From NCBI GenBank assembly GCA_963716925.1, contig CAVQUX010000018.1:372001-436000 (forward strand): a DNA stretch of 64,000 bases. The letters run 5' to 3'. Positions 43,821-51,819 of this stretch are shown piece after piece. The DNA is from DAISKN01 sp963716925. GTDB lineage: Bacteria; Acidobacteriota; Vicinamibacteria; Marinacidobacterales; SMYC01. Made by a program: the position numbers and the translations under genes. Positions within the stretch are counted from its first letter, which is position 1; each line of letters starts with the position of its first letter. The notes beneath the pieces are model-generated. The model was not told the origin of the DNA and searched no databases. It saw only the letters and a list, made by a program, of their open reading frames with translations.

Positions 43821-45332
43821 ATGGCCGACCCGGATCTCGTGGACGTCCTGCGCCGGGGGACGGAAACGTGGAACCGGTTCCGCGAGGAGCACCCTGAGTC
43901 CCAGTCTCCCAACCTTTCCCGGGCGGAGCTCCAGGGACTGAATCTCGAGGGGATCGATCTCCACGGCGCGAACCTCACCGGCGCCAACCTCGCGGACGCG
44001 ACGCTCACCGGCGCCCGCCTCACCGAGGCACAGCTTTCCCAGGCGAAGGCCCCGCGGGCGCGGTTCGACGGCGCCGTCCTCCAGCGAGCGCGGCTCACGG
44101 GTGCGAACCTCTCCCAGGCGTCGATGGTCGAAGCCGATCTGACGGGCGCCGACCTCACGCGGGCCCAGCTCGTCGAGACCCGCCTCTCCCGGGCCAATCT
44201 CTCGGGGGGCCAGCTCCAGATGGCGAACGCCTCCCGCGCGGTCATGGACAAGGCCCAGCTTCCGGTCGCCAATCTCAAGCGAGCCATCCTTTCGGCGGCG
44301 AACCTGGAGGGCGCGAAGCTTCCGGGAGCGATGCTCGAGGGCGCGCGGCTTCCGATGGCGAACCTGCGTCAGGCCGATCTCACGCGGGCCGAGGCCGCCA
44401 AGGCTCACCTCTGGAAGGCGGTGCTCTATGAGGCCAACCTCACCGGGGCGAGCCTGAGCGGGGCGGAGCTCGACGAAGCGGACGTCAGCCGGGCGCAGCT
44501 TCCTCTCGCGAACCTCGCCGAGGCGCGGCTCGCCAATAGCCGATTCATCAGCGCGGACATGAACCAGGTGAACCTGAGCCGCGCGTGCCTCAAAGGCGCC
44601 GATCTCTCGAAAGCGGACCTCACCGGGGCCCGACTGGTGGAAGCGGAGATGGTGCGGACGAACCTCGGGGGTGCCAAGCTCAGCCACTGCGAGCTCTCCC
44701 GGGCGCTCGTGATGAACTGCAACCTCACCCAGGCGATTCTCACGGAGAGCCGCCTCGACGAAGCGATCATCGCGGGATCGAGGCACGAGGGGATCGTCAC
44801 CTCGAACCTCGCGCTCACACCCTCCGACGAGGCCGCGGTGCTGGTCGACGATCTCGAGATGGCCCACCTCATGGAGGCGCTGCTGCGGGAGCCCCGGTGG
44901 CGGGAGCTCATCTCCCGGAGCTCGCTCCGGATCGCGCTCCTCATCGGCCGTTTTCCCCAGTGGCGCCGGCCGCACCTCGACGCCATCCGGGAAGAGGTCC
45001 GCCGGTCGCATTACGCGCCGCTCGCGATCGACCTCGAGAGACCGGTCGGGCCCAAGCTACGCTCGGTCATCGCGAATCTGGCGCATCTCGCGAGGTTCGT
45101 CATCGCCGACCTGGCGGGAAGCCGCGCCTTCGCGAAGGAGCTCCAGCCGTTCAGCTTCACGCTCAAGGACCTGCCGCTCCAGGTCATCATGCCCGATGGC
45201 GAAGAGCCCCCGGAGCTTCCGGGTCTCTGGGCGATAGAGCCGTACCGCTACCGGGACACGGAGCATCTGGTCGAGATCTTCGAAAAGGAGATCCTGCAGC
45301 CGCTCGAGCGGAAGCTTGCGGCGGTGCCATGA
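43821..45332 (+). CDS. Pentapeptide-repeat protein with C-terminal Rossmann-like domain
   Basis: A 503-residue protein. Residues ~30-330 are pentapeptide repeats of the A(D/N)LxX type (ANLTGANLADATL, ADLTRAQLVE), expected to form a right-handed quadrilateral beta-helix. Residues ~365-500 form a separate alpha/beta domain (IALLIGRFPQWRRPHLDAIRE, LARFVIADLAGSRAFAKEL, LWAIEPYRYRDTEHL), a C-terminal domain also seen in some cyanobacterial pentapeptide proteins that resembles TIR-like Rossmann folds. Function unknown. A TAGAAT box lies 8 nt before the ATG with no SD; its stop overlaps ogt (ATGA). Confidence 0.85.
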   Translation: MADPDLVDVLRRGTETWNRFREEHPESQSPNLSRAELQGLNLEGIDLHGANLTGANLADATLTGARLTEAQLSQAKAPRARFDGAVLQRARLTGANLSQASMVEADLTGADLTRAQLVETRLSRANLSGGQLQMANASRAVMDKAQLPVANLKRAILSAANLEGAKLPGAMLEGARLPMANLRQADLTRAEAAKAHLWKAVLYEANLTGASLSGAELDEADVSRAQLPLANLAEARLANSRFISADMNQVNLSRACLKGADLSKADLTGARLVEAEMVRTNLGGAKLSHCELSRALVMNCNLTQAILTESRLDEAIIAGSRHEGIVTSNLALTPSDEAAVLVDDLEMAHLMEALLREPRWRELISRSSLRIALLIGRFPQWRRPHLDAIREEVRRSHYAPLAIDLERPVGPKLRSVIANLAHLARFVIADLAGSRAFAKELQPFSFTLKDLPLQVIMPDGEEPPELPGLWAIEPYRYRDTEHLVEIFEKEILQPLERKLAAVP

Positions 45333-45871
45333 AATATCGCGTTCTCGCGAGCCCTCTCGGGAAGGTGGTCGCGGCGGGCGATTCCGAGGGGCTCCGGAAG
45401 CTGGAATTTCTGATCGGCCGCTACGGCGCGATCTCGATTCCGCGGGATTGGGAGGAAGACCGGACGTTCTCCCTGTTGCGGAGGGTGGAGGAGCAGCTGA
45501 CCGCCTATTTCGAGGGAAGGCGCCGGTCCTTTTCGCTCCCTCTCGCTCCCGTCGGAACTCCGTTCCAGCGGCGGATCTGGGCGGAGCTCGAACGGATTCC
45601 CTACGGCGAGACCCTTTCGTACAGCGAGCTCGCGAAGCGGGCCGGGCGGCCGCGAGCCATCCGCGCCGCCGGCGCGGCCAACGGCCAGAACCCCATCTCG
45701 ATCGTGATTCCATGCCATCGGGTGGTGGGCAAGGACGGGTCTCTCACCGATTACGGTGGAGGCCTTGCGAAGAAGGCGGCGCTCCTCGAGCTCGAGGGGG
45801 TGGGTGTCTCCGAGCACTTGCGGACCCGCCCCTCCCGCGTGCATCCTGGCAGCGTCGCCCCTATGCCCTGA
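45329..45871 (+). CDS. ogt: Methylated-DNA-protein-cysteine methyltransferase
   Basis: A 180-residue DNA repair protein that transfers alkyl groups from O6-alkylguanine to its own Cys. IPCHRVVG carries the acceptor Cys; GTPFQRRIWAELERIPYGET and SYSELAKRAGRPRAIRAAGAANG are the DNA-binding HTH and Arg-finger blocks. No Ada N-terminal domain, so Ogt-type. Start overlaps the preceding stop (ATGA). Confidence 0.93.
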   Translation: MKYRVLASPLGKVVAAGDSEGLRKLEFLIGRYGAISIPRDWEEDRTFSLLRRVEEQLTAYFEGRRRSFSLPLAPVGTPFQRRIWAELERIPYGETLSYSELAKRAGRPRAIRAAGAANGQNPISIVIPCHRVVGKDGSLTDYGGGLAKKAALLELEGVGVSEHLRTRPSRVHPGSVAPMP

Positions 45872-45874
45872 GCC

Positions 45875-46450
45875 ATGATGAAGAAAATGCTCGAAAAGCC
45901 GCGCCGATGGGCCGTGGCGCTTCTGCTGCTGTTGATGACGGTAGCCTGCGACCAGGCGACGAAGCACGTCGCCGCGTCCACCTTCATCGACGCCATTCCC
46001 TATACCCTGGTGGGCGGATTCGTCGAGCTTTTCTATTCCGAGAACCCGGGAGCGTTCCTGGGACTCGGCTCCGACTTTCACCACTCCACGCGGTTCTGGC
46101 TCTTCACCGTGGGGGTGAGCGGGCTTCTTCTGGTCTTCAGCGCGCGCCTCTTCCAGGCGACGAAGCCGGTGGAGCTCGTGGGATGGTCCCTGGTCATCGG
46201 CGGCGGTGCGTCGAACCTCATCGATCGTCTGCTGCGAGATGGCCGGGTCGTGGACTTTCTGCGCATCGGGTTCGGAGACCTGCGGACGGGGATCTTCAAC
46301 GTCGCCGATGCCGCCATCGTCCTCGGACTGGTCTGCCTCTTCGCGTCCGCCCTGTGGCTCCGCAGCGACCGCCCCCGGATCGAGTACAATTCCCGGGACC
46401 GCCGAGAGGACGGTCTGGGCCGAATCGGCCGATTGGGAAAGTCGCTATGA
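45875..46450 (+). CDS. lspA: Lipoprotein signal peptidase II
   Basis: A 191-residue, four-helix membrane aspartyl protease that removes lipoprotein signal peptides. CDQATKHVAA (helix 1 motif), FSENPGAFLGLG-like FYSENPGAFLGLG, and the catalytic aspartates in GGGASNLIDR and FNVADAAIVLG are all present. It lies 3 bp after ogt and overlaps the next gene (ATGA). It would process the lipoproteins encoded at 36109, 51346, 51806 and 52879. Confidence 0.95.
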   Translation: MMKKMLEKPRRWAVALLLLLMTVACDQATKHVAASTFIDAIPYTLVGGFVELFYSENPGAFLGLGSDFHHSTRFWLFTVGVSGLLLVFSARLFQATKPVELVGWSLVIGGGASNLIDRLLRDGRVVDFLRIGFGDLRTGIFNVADAAIVLGLVCLFASALWLRSDRPRIEYNSRDRREDGLGRIGRLGKSL

Positions 46451-46881
46451 ACAGGGGTCGGGCCGCGTGGGTCCTCAAAGCGGGGCTTCTATTGAGCTTT
46501 CCGCTGGTGCTCTTGAGGTTTCCAGACTTGTCGGACGTTCCCTATGTCTGGCTGACCGGCTATACCCATCACGAGCTCGAAGAGCTCTCGTACCTGGACC
46601 AGAATCGGCTCGAGGCGCGAACCGGGCTCGCCGAGGTTCCCGGCGGCTTCGATCGAGACCGCTCCTACCGGGGGCGAGCGGCCCATGCCATCGCGAGCTA
46701 TCTGGGCACGAGGCGGTGGGGGCCCGACGTCACCCTGGCTCTCGGATACCTCAAGGAGTACCTCCCGGCCCTCGTCGGCCAAGGGGAGGTCGATCCCGCG
46801 GATATCGCCGCGAACTATGCAGGCGTGACCTACGCGCTTCAGGAGGTGCGGCTTGGGCGCCGATCGAGTGAATTCCAATGA
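46447..46881 (+). CDS. Hypothetical protein coupled to lspA and a molybdoenzyme
   Basis: A 144-residue protein, not recognised. An N-terminal hydrophobic segment (residues 9-24, VLKAGLLLSFPLVLLRF) suggests a membrane anchor or signal. The rest is soluble with a patch HHELEELSYLDQNRLEAR and a helical C-terminus. Overlaps on both sides by ATGA, so expression is tied to lspA and the oxidoreductase. Confidence 0.65.
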   Translation: MNRGRAAWVLKAGLLLSFPLVLLRFPDLSDVPYVWLTGYTHHELEELSYLDQNRLEARTGLAEVPGGFDRDRSYRGRAAHAIASYLGTRRWGPDVTLALGYLKEYLPALVGQGEVDPADIAANYAGVTYALQEVRLGRRSSEFQ

Positions 46882-48908
46882 ATGAAACCGCCCGTACCGT
46901 CGGCACCTCGTGTGTCCTCGATTGTCCCGACGCCTGCGCTCTCGAGGTCACGGTCGAGGGGGGACGGGTCGCGAGGGTCGCAGCCGGGACCGGAAACGAC
47001 GTCACGCGGGATTTCATCTGTTCCAAGGTCGGTCGATTCGCCGACCGGCTGTACCACCCCGACAGGCTCCTCTACCCCATGCGCCGCCTCGCCAAGAAAG
47101 ACCCCAAGGGTGAGGCTCGCTTCGAGCGCATCGACTGGGGCACCGCCCTCGCGACCATCACCGAGAAATTCCGCGAGATTCGGGAGACTCACGGCGGCGA
47201 AGCGATCCTCCCCTACAACTACGGGGGCTCGAACGGATTCCTCACCGACGACCTCGTCGACAGCGCGTACTTCGCCCGCCTCGGGGCATCACGGCTGGGA
47301 AAGACCATCTGCGCGGCGCCCACCTCCGAGGTTGCGAAGGGGATGTACGGGAAGATGGCGGGCGTCGGGTTTCCCGACTACCCCGAGGCCGAATTCATCC
47401 TGATCTGGGGCGCCAACCCAAGGGCCTCCAACATCCACCTCGTGCCGTTCCTGCGGGAAGCGAAGGCGCGCGGGGCGTTCATCGCGCTCGTCGATCCCGT
47501 GCGCACCCTATCGGCCGATCTGATCGATCTCCACCTCCCGGTCTATCCGGGCGCGGACCTTCCTCTCGCGCTCGGGATGATCCATCACTGGGCGGACAAG
47601 GGGCGCCTCGATCGCGCCTTTCTCGAAGCGAATGCCGTGGGCCTCGAAACGCTCCTCCATGCGGCGTCGGAGTGGAGCCTGGACCGAGCGGCGAAAGAAT
47701 CGCGCGTCGACCGGGAGAGCATCCGTCTGCTCGCCGATCGCTATGCGGACGCGTCGCCCGCGATCCTTCGCTGCGGCTGGGGACTGGAGCGCAACCGCAA
47801 CGGTGGCCAGGCGGCGGCGGCGATAATGGCGATGCCGGCGCTCCTGGGCAAGTTCGGCCTGCGCGGAGGCGGCTACACCCTCAGCAACAGCGGTGCGGGA
47901 AAGCTCGACTCGTCGAAGCTCTGGGAAACCTCTTCGTGGACGACGAGGGTCATCAATATGACGGAGCTCGCCCGGGTCCTGAACGAGCCGGACACTCTCG
48001 ACGGGCCTCCGGTTCACGGGCTCTTCGTCTACAACTGCAATCCGGTGGCGACGGTGCCGGACCAGAACGGGATCCTGCGAGGACTCCTGCGCGAGGACCT
48101 CTTCACCGTGGTCTTCGAGCAGGTGATGACCGATACCGCCCGCTATGCGGATATTCTCCTCCCGGCGACGACGTTTCTTGAGCACTACGACTTCAAGCGC
48201 TCGTATGGAAGCTACGTCGTCGGGGCGACGAAGCCGGTGATCGATGCCTGCGGGGAAGCGCGCAGCAACGTCTCGGTGTTCGCCGAGCTCGGCCGCGCTC
48301 TCGGGTTCGAGGACGAGATCTTCCATTGGAAGGAGGCGGAGCTGCGGGAGAGGGTGGTCGCCGCCATCGAGCTGCAGGGAAAGCCGGTCTCGCCCGAGCC
48401 GTTCTCGAGGGGAGGGATCCACGGCTACGACTTCGACGGCGCCGCGAACCCCGTGCAGTTCGAAAGCGTCTTTCCCCAGACCGAGGACGGAAAGATCCAT
48501 CTCGCTCCGCCGTGCCTCGGCCCCGAGCCCTACGCCTACGAGGAGATCCACTCCGAATCGTTTCCTCTCTGTCTAATCACGCCGGCGAGCGCGAAGCTCG
48601 TGAGCAGCACCTTCGGGGAGTTCAACGTACAGGAGCTCCACCTCACGATTCATCCCGAGGACGCCCGAACGCGGGGCATCGCCTCGGGGAATCGGGTGAG
48701 AGTCTGGAACGATCTCGGCGAGGTCGAGTGCGTCGCCCGCGTCGACGCTCACGTGCGCGAGGGAGTCGTTTCCCTCCCCAAGGGCGCCTGGATGAAATCG
48801 TCCCTCAACGGGAGGACATCGACCGCGCTCACTCCGTCGAACGTAAACATGGTCGGCGGCGGCGCCTGCTTCAACGACGCCCGGGTCCAGGTCGCGCCGC
48901 TGCGCTGA
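46878..48908 (+). CDS. Molybdopterin-dependent oxidoreductase (CISM family), copy 2
   Basis: A 676-residue paralog of the enzyme at 9382. [4Fe-4S] ligands C12, C16, C20, C48; Mo-ligand candidate C145 in GKTICAAPTSE; LPATTFLEHYD, and C-terminal molybdopterin-dinucleotide domain (SSTFGEFNVQELHLTIHPEDA, LPKGAW). No Tat signal. It is the last gene of a coupled run. No FeS or membrane subunits nearby; substrate unknown. Confidence 0.88.
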   Translation: MNETARTVGTSCVLDCPDACALEVTVEGGRVARVAAGTGNDVTRDFICSKVGRFADRLYHPDRLLYPMRRLAKKDPKGEARFERIDWGTALATITEKFREIRETHGGEAILPYNYGGSNGFLTDDLVDSAYFARLGASRLGKTICAAPTSEVAKGMYGKMAGVGFPDYPEAEFILIWGANPRASNIHLVPFLREAKARGAFIALVDPVRTLSADLIDLHLPVYPGADLPLALGMIHHWADKGRLDRAFLEANAVGLETLLHAASEWSLDRAAKESRVDRESIRLLADRYADASPAILRCGWGLERNRNGGQAAAAIMAMPALLGKFGLRGGGYTLSNSGAGKLDSSKLWETSSWTTRVINMTELARVLNEPDTLDGPPVHGLFVYNCNPVATVPDQNGILRGLLREDLFTVVFEQVMTDTARYADILLPATTFLEHYDFKRSYGSYVVGATKPVIDACGEARSNVSVFAELGRALGFEDEIFHWKEAELRERVVAAIELQGKPVSPEPFSRGGIHGYDFDGAANPVQFESVFPQTEDGKIHLAPPCLGPEPYAYEEIHSESFPLCLITPASAKLVSSTFGEFNVQELHLTIHPEDARTRGIASGNRVRVWNDLGEVECVARVDAHVREGVVSLPKGAWMKSSLNGRTSTALTPSNVNMVGGGACFNDARVQVAPLR

Positions 48909-48913
48909 GCTTC

Positions 48914-49177
48914 CTACTTCAGCGTCATCTGGTGCTGGATCATGGTCAGGGCGCCGGTGAGTCGGCTGATCTTCCGGTTGCGCTGCTGCTGCGCCTGGGT
49001 GTCGTCGAGAGGCGGTTGGTTGCCGCGGGCCTCCGTCAGCACGCGACCGATCTCGAACTGGAGCGAGGCGAGCTCCCCCTTGTTCAACTTCTTCAGGTGG
49101 GTGTGATTCAAGAGCAGGTAGCCTTCGGCAATCTGGGTCGCCATGCCGTATGCGCTGCCGCCGATGAAGCTGGCCAT
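48914..49177 (-). CDS. Small hypothetical protein
   Basis: An 87-residue helical protein without a recognised domain. GGAG lies 8 nt before ATG 49177, which favours this start over longer ones; a GTG at 49201 is possible. The N-terminal MASFIGGSAYGMATQIAEGYL is mildly hydrophobic, the rest is Gln-rich and charged. Convergent with the molybdoenzyme gene and divergent from the permease at 49236. Confidence 0.5.
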   Translation of the reverse strand: MASFIGGSAYGMATQIAEGYLLLNHTHLKKLNKGELASLQFEIGRVLTEARGNQPPLDDTQAQQQRNRKISRLTGALTMIQHQMTLK

Positions 49178-49235
49178 GGGGATCTCCACGTATTGTTCCA
49201 CGATTCCGGGGAGGCCACAATAGAATGACCGTCCG

Positions 49236-50564
49236 ATGACGGTCCCCGCGGCACTTCTTCTCGCCCTCGGAGCGCTCGCGAAGAATCTCCTCAGGAGCGC
49301 GCTCGCCATGGTGGGCCTCGTGATCGGCGTAGGCGCAGTGGTCACCATGGTCGCGCTCGGCCGGGGAGCCCAGGAGCAGGTCGCTGGCGAAGTCTCTCAG
49401 GCGGGCACCAACCTGATTTACATCCGCGCCGGCAACTACGTGCGCGGCGGGGACGCGGTCCGAATCCCCTCGGGATTCGGAAGGGCGACGACCCTTACCG
49501 AAAGTGATGCCGCCGCGATTGCCGGCATCGCGGGCGTCGCCGAGGTGACGCCGGTGGTCGAGGACCGCGCGCCTCTCACCGCGGACAAGGAAGGATTCGC
49601 CCCAATCGTGGGCTGCGGCGCTTCCTTCGCCTCGATCCAGGGAATCGAGACGACTCGAGGACGGTTCTTCACCGAGGGCGAGGCCGGAGTCGCCGTAGTC
49701 GGAAGCCTCGTGAACGACGTCGTTTTCGGACCGGGCGTCGATCCCGTCGGACGGGAGCTCCTCGTTCGCGGGAGCCCGTTCGAAGTCGTCGGCGTCGTCG
49801 GCGGAGACGACCGCGTGCTGGTGCCCTTCGAGAGCCTCCAGAAGATTCTCGGTTCCGAGCATCTCGACGGCATCACCGCCGCCGCCGAGACGGCGGGCGA
49901 GGCGACGCGCATCGCTTCCGAGGCGCGGGCGCTTCTCCGGTCGCGGCACGGGCTCGACGATCCGGGGAAGTCGAAGAGCCTGCCGCGGGCGAAGGGTCCC
50001 TTCGCGATGAGAGGCACGGGCCTCGTGCCCGACGACTTCACCATCCGGACCGAGGCGGCTCGGGCGCTCACCGAGGGCCTCTACACTCCGGCCGCGGCCC
50101 TGGTGCTCGCGAGCATGCCGAGACTCGACGAGGTGACGTCGGAAGAGATGGTCTCGACCCTGGCGCGGGCGAACGCGACGATGACTCTGCTCCTTCTGAG
50201 CATCGCGTCGGTGTCGCTGGTAGTGGGAGGCATCGGCATCATGAACGTGATGCTTCTCTCGGTGACCGAGCGCACCAGGGAAGTGGGTCTCCGGCTGTCG
50301 GTCGGAGCGAGGACCCGGGACGTCCTGTTCCAGTTCCTTCTGGAAGCGATCGCTCTCAGCCTCGCCGGCGGCGCCCTCGGAATCCTCTTCGGCGTCGCGA
50401 GCGCCTACGCGGTGACCGAAATCCTCGAGTGGCCGACCCGGGTCTCCGCGAACGCGGTGGCCCTCGCCTTCGGGCTGGCGTTCGCGGTGGGGGTGGTCTT
50501 CGGCTACTACCCGGCGCACCGGGCATCGAGGCTCGATCCGATCGACGCGCTTCGGTTCGAATGA
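49236..50564 (+). CDS. MacB/FtsX-type ABC permease
   Basis: A 442-residue protein with one N-terminal helix, a periplasmic MacB_PCD-like domain, and three C-terminal helices (SVSLVVGGIGIMNVMLLSVTERTREVGLRLSVGAR is the usual loop before helix 3). No ATPase adjoins it; the ATPase at 54567 may serve it. It shares the block AGxNxIxxxAGNYxxxGD with the permease at 55262, so they are paralogs. A TAGAAT box ends 9 nt before the ATG. Confidence 0.9.
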   Translation: MTVPAALLLALGALAKNLLRSALAMVGLVIGVGAVVTMVALGRGAQEQVAGEVSQAGTNLIYIRAGNYVRGGDAVRIPSGFGRATTLTESDAAAIAGIAGVAEVTPVVEDRAPLTADKEGFAPIVGCGASFASIQGIETTRGRFFTEGEAGVAVVGSLVNDVVFGPGVDPVGRELLVRGSPFEVVGVVGGDDRVLVPFESLQKILGSEHLDGITAAAETAGEATRIASEARALLRSRHGLDDPGKSKSLPRAKGPFAMRGTGLVPDDFTIRTEAARALTEGLYTPAAALVLASMPRLDEVTSEEMVSTLARANATMTLLLLSIASVSLVVGGIGIMNVMLLSVTERTREVGLRLSVGARTRDVLFQFLLEAIALSLAGGALGILFGVASAYAVTEILEWPTRVSANAVALAFGLAFAVGVVFGYYPAHRASRLDPIDALRFE

Positions 50565-50591
50565 CTCCGCGCCCTGTCTTTAGGGCCTTTA

Positions 50592-50613
50592 GGTCATTAA
50601 GGGTATAATGACC
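50592..50613 (+). promoter_or_regulatory. Promoter/operator of the toxin-antitoxin pair
   Basis: GGTCATTA (50592-50599) and TAATGACC (50606-50613) are a perfect inverted repeat with a 6-nt spacer, overlapping a consensus TATAAT at 50604-50609. The antitoxin ATG is only 6 nt downstream, so the transcript is probably leaderless and self-repressed by the antitoxin at this palindrome. Confidence 0.7.
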
Positions 50614-50615
50614 AT

Positions 50616-50927
50616 ATGAGCAAGAGAGGGACTGCGGTAAGCGTGGCGGACGCGAAACGGGGCTTTTCCGATTTGCTCGGGCGGGTCGCCTACGGGAGGG
50701 AGACGATACTGATCACTCGGCGTGGCAAACCGATGGCGCGCCTCGTACCCGTCGACGATGGATCGGCGGACAGACCGGTTGTCAGCCACCGCGGTTGGCT
50801 CGAGGAGGACGATCCCTTCTTCGCGATCGTCGATGAGATCGTGTCGGACCGCGTGAATCACAGGCCAAGGGTCCTTTCTTCCCGGCGACGCGAAGCAACG
50901 CGTCGGAGCTCACGGCGGCCCGGATGA
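50616..50927 (+). CDS. Phd/YefM-type antitoxin
   Basis: A 103-residue protein with the Phd-antitoxin core SVADAKRGFSDLLGRVAYGRETILITRRGKPMARLVP, then a ~50-residue charged tail that would bind the toxin. Antitoxins of this class repress their own operon. The stop overlaps the toxin start (ATGA). Confidence 0.85.
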   Translation: MSKRGTAVSVADAKRGFSDLLGRVAYGRETILITRRGKPMARLVPVDDGSADRPVVSHRGWLEEDDPFFAIVDEIVSDRVNHRPRVLSSRRREATRRSSRRPG

Positions 50928-51334
50928 CCGGCTACCTGCTCGACACCAACGTGCTATCGGAGTTGATGAAGAAGGCCCCCTCCGCAGCCGTGGTCCGCCG
51001 GGTAGGACAGATCGCGAGAAGCGAGCTCTTCACTTCGTCGGTTTGTTTCATGGAGCTCCGCTTCGGAGCGGCGAGACATCCCCGGGGAGATGCCCTTTGG
51101 AATCGGATTCGGGAAGAGATCGAGCCCTTGGTGTCCATCCTGCCGGTCGGCTACGAGGAGGCTGCCCGGGCGGGAGAAATTCTCGCGAAGCTCGAGAAGC
51201 AAGGGACTCCCATCGGTGTCGAAGACGTGCTCATCGGCTCGACGGCACTGGTACACGGTATCCAGGTCGCCACTCGCAACGTGAAGCACCTCGTCCGGAT
51301 CGAAGGTTTATCGGTGGAGAGCTTCTGGGCTTGA
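50924..51334 (+). CDS. VapC-type PIN-domain toxin
   Basis: A 136-residue PIN ribonuclease. YLLDTNVLSEL gives D7, FMELRFG gives E44, and GVEDVLIGSTA gives D101, the acidic metal-binding residues of VapC toxins; NVKHL follows as usual. Encoded with the Phd-type antitoxin as a type II module. Confidence 0.9.
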   Translation: MTGYLLDTNVLSELMKKAPSAAVVRRVGQIARSELFTSSVCFMELRFGAARHPRGDALWNRIREEIEPLVSILPVGYEEAARAGEILAKLEKQGTPIGVEDVLIGSTALVHGIQVATRNVKHLVRIEGLSVESFWA

Positions 51335-51345
51335 CGCAATTCGAA

Positions 51346-51819
51346 TCAAGGCCGGTGCGTCCGGTGGGGATCGGTCGCCCCGGGATCCAGCGGCTCCGCT
51401 AGGAACGGGAGCTCGATCTCGTAGCGCTCTCCCTCGTGAACGAGCGCGACGACGGCGCGGCTCTCTTCTTCGACGACGGGTTTTCCGCGGGCGATCCAGC
51501 TCTCCCCGTACTCATCGATTTCGAGAACGAGGATCTCCGCCTCTTCCGCCCCGGGACGAAGCACGGTGACCGTCACCTCGGACGCGGCGGAAGCCGGAAG
51601 CTCGTTGCGGACGGCGTCGGTCAGATAGACCCGATGGCTCCCTTTCGGGTCGAGCAGCACTTCGAAATGAAGGTCTCCGTGCATGAGGACGACGCCTCCA
51701 TGGTGAGGCGAGTGATCGCCGTGAGCGACCGCCGCCGGGGCCTGGCTCTTCGGAGGCGTGGGCTCGCTCGAGCAGGAGACGAGGAACAGCAGCAGGAACG
51801 CCGCTTCAAGTCTCGTCAT
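51346..51819 (-). CDS. Predicted lipoprotein, His-rich N-terminus
   Basis: A 157-residue lipoprotein: MTRLEAAFLLLFLVSC gives lipobox LVSC. After the anchor, HGDHSPHHGGVVLMHGDLHFEVLL is a His-rich stretch that could bind metal, as in proteins linked to heavy-metal efflux. The rest is beta-rich. It overlaps the DUF885 gene by 14 bp. Function unknown. Confidence 0.7.
   Translation of the reverse strand: MTRLEAAFLLLFLVSCSSEPTPPKSQAPAAVAHGDHSPHHGGVVLMHGDLHFEVLLDPKGSHRVYLTDAVRNELPASAASEVTVTVLRPGAEEAEILVLEIDEYGESWIARGKPVVEEESRAVVALVHEGERYEIELPFLAEPLDPGATDPHRTHRP

Noticed and set aside
48914..49348. Longer start (49348) for the small minus-strand hypothetical
   Set aside because: It would overlap the start of the permease gene; GGAG before ATG 49177 fits better.
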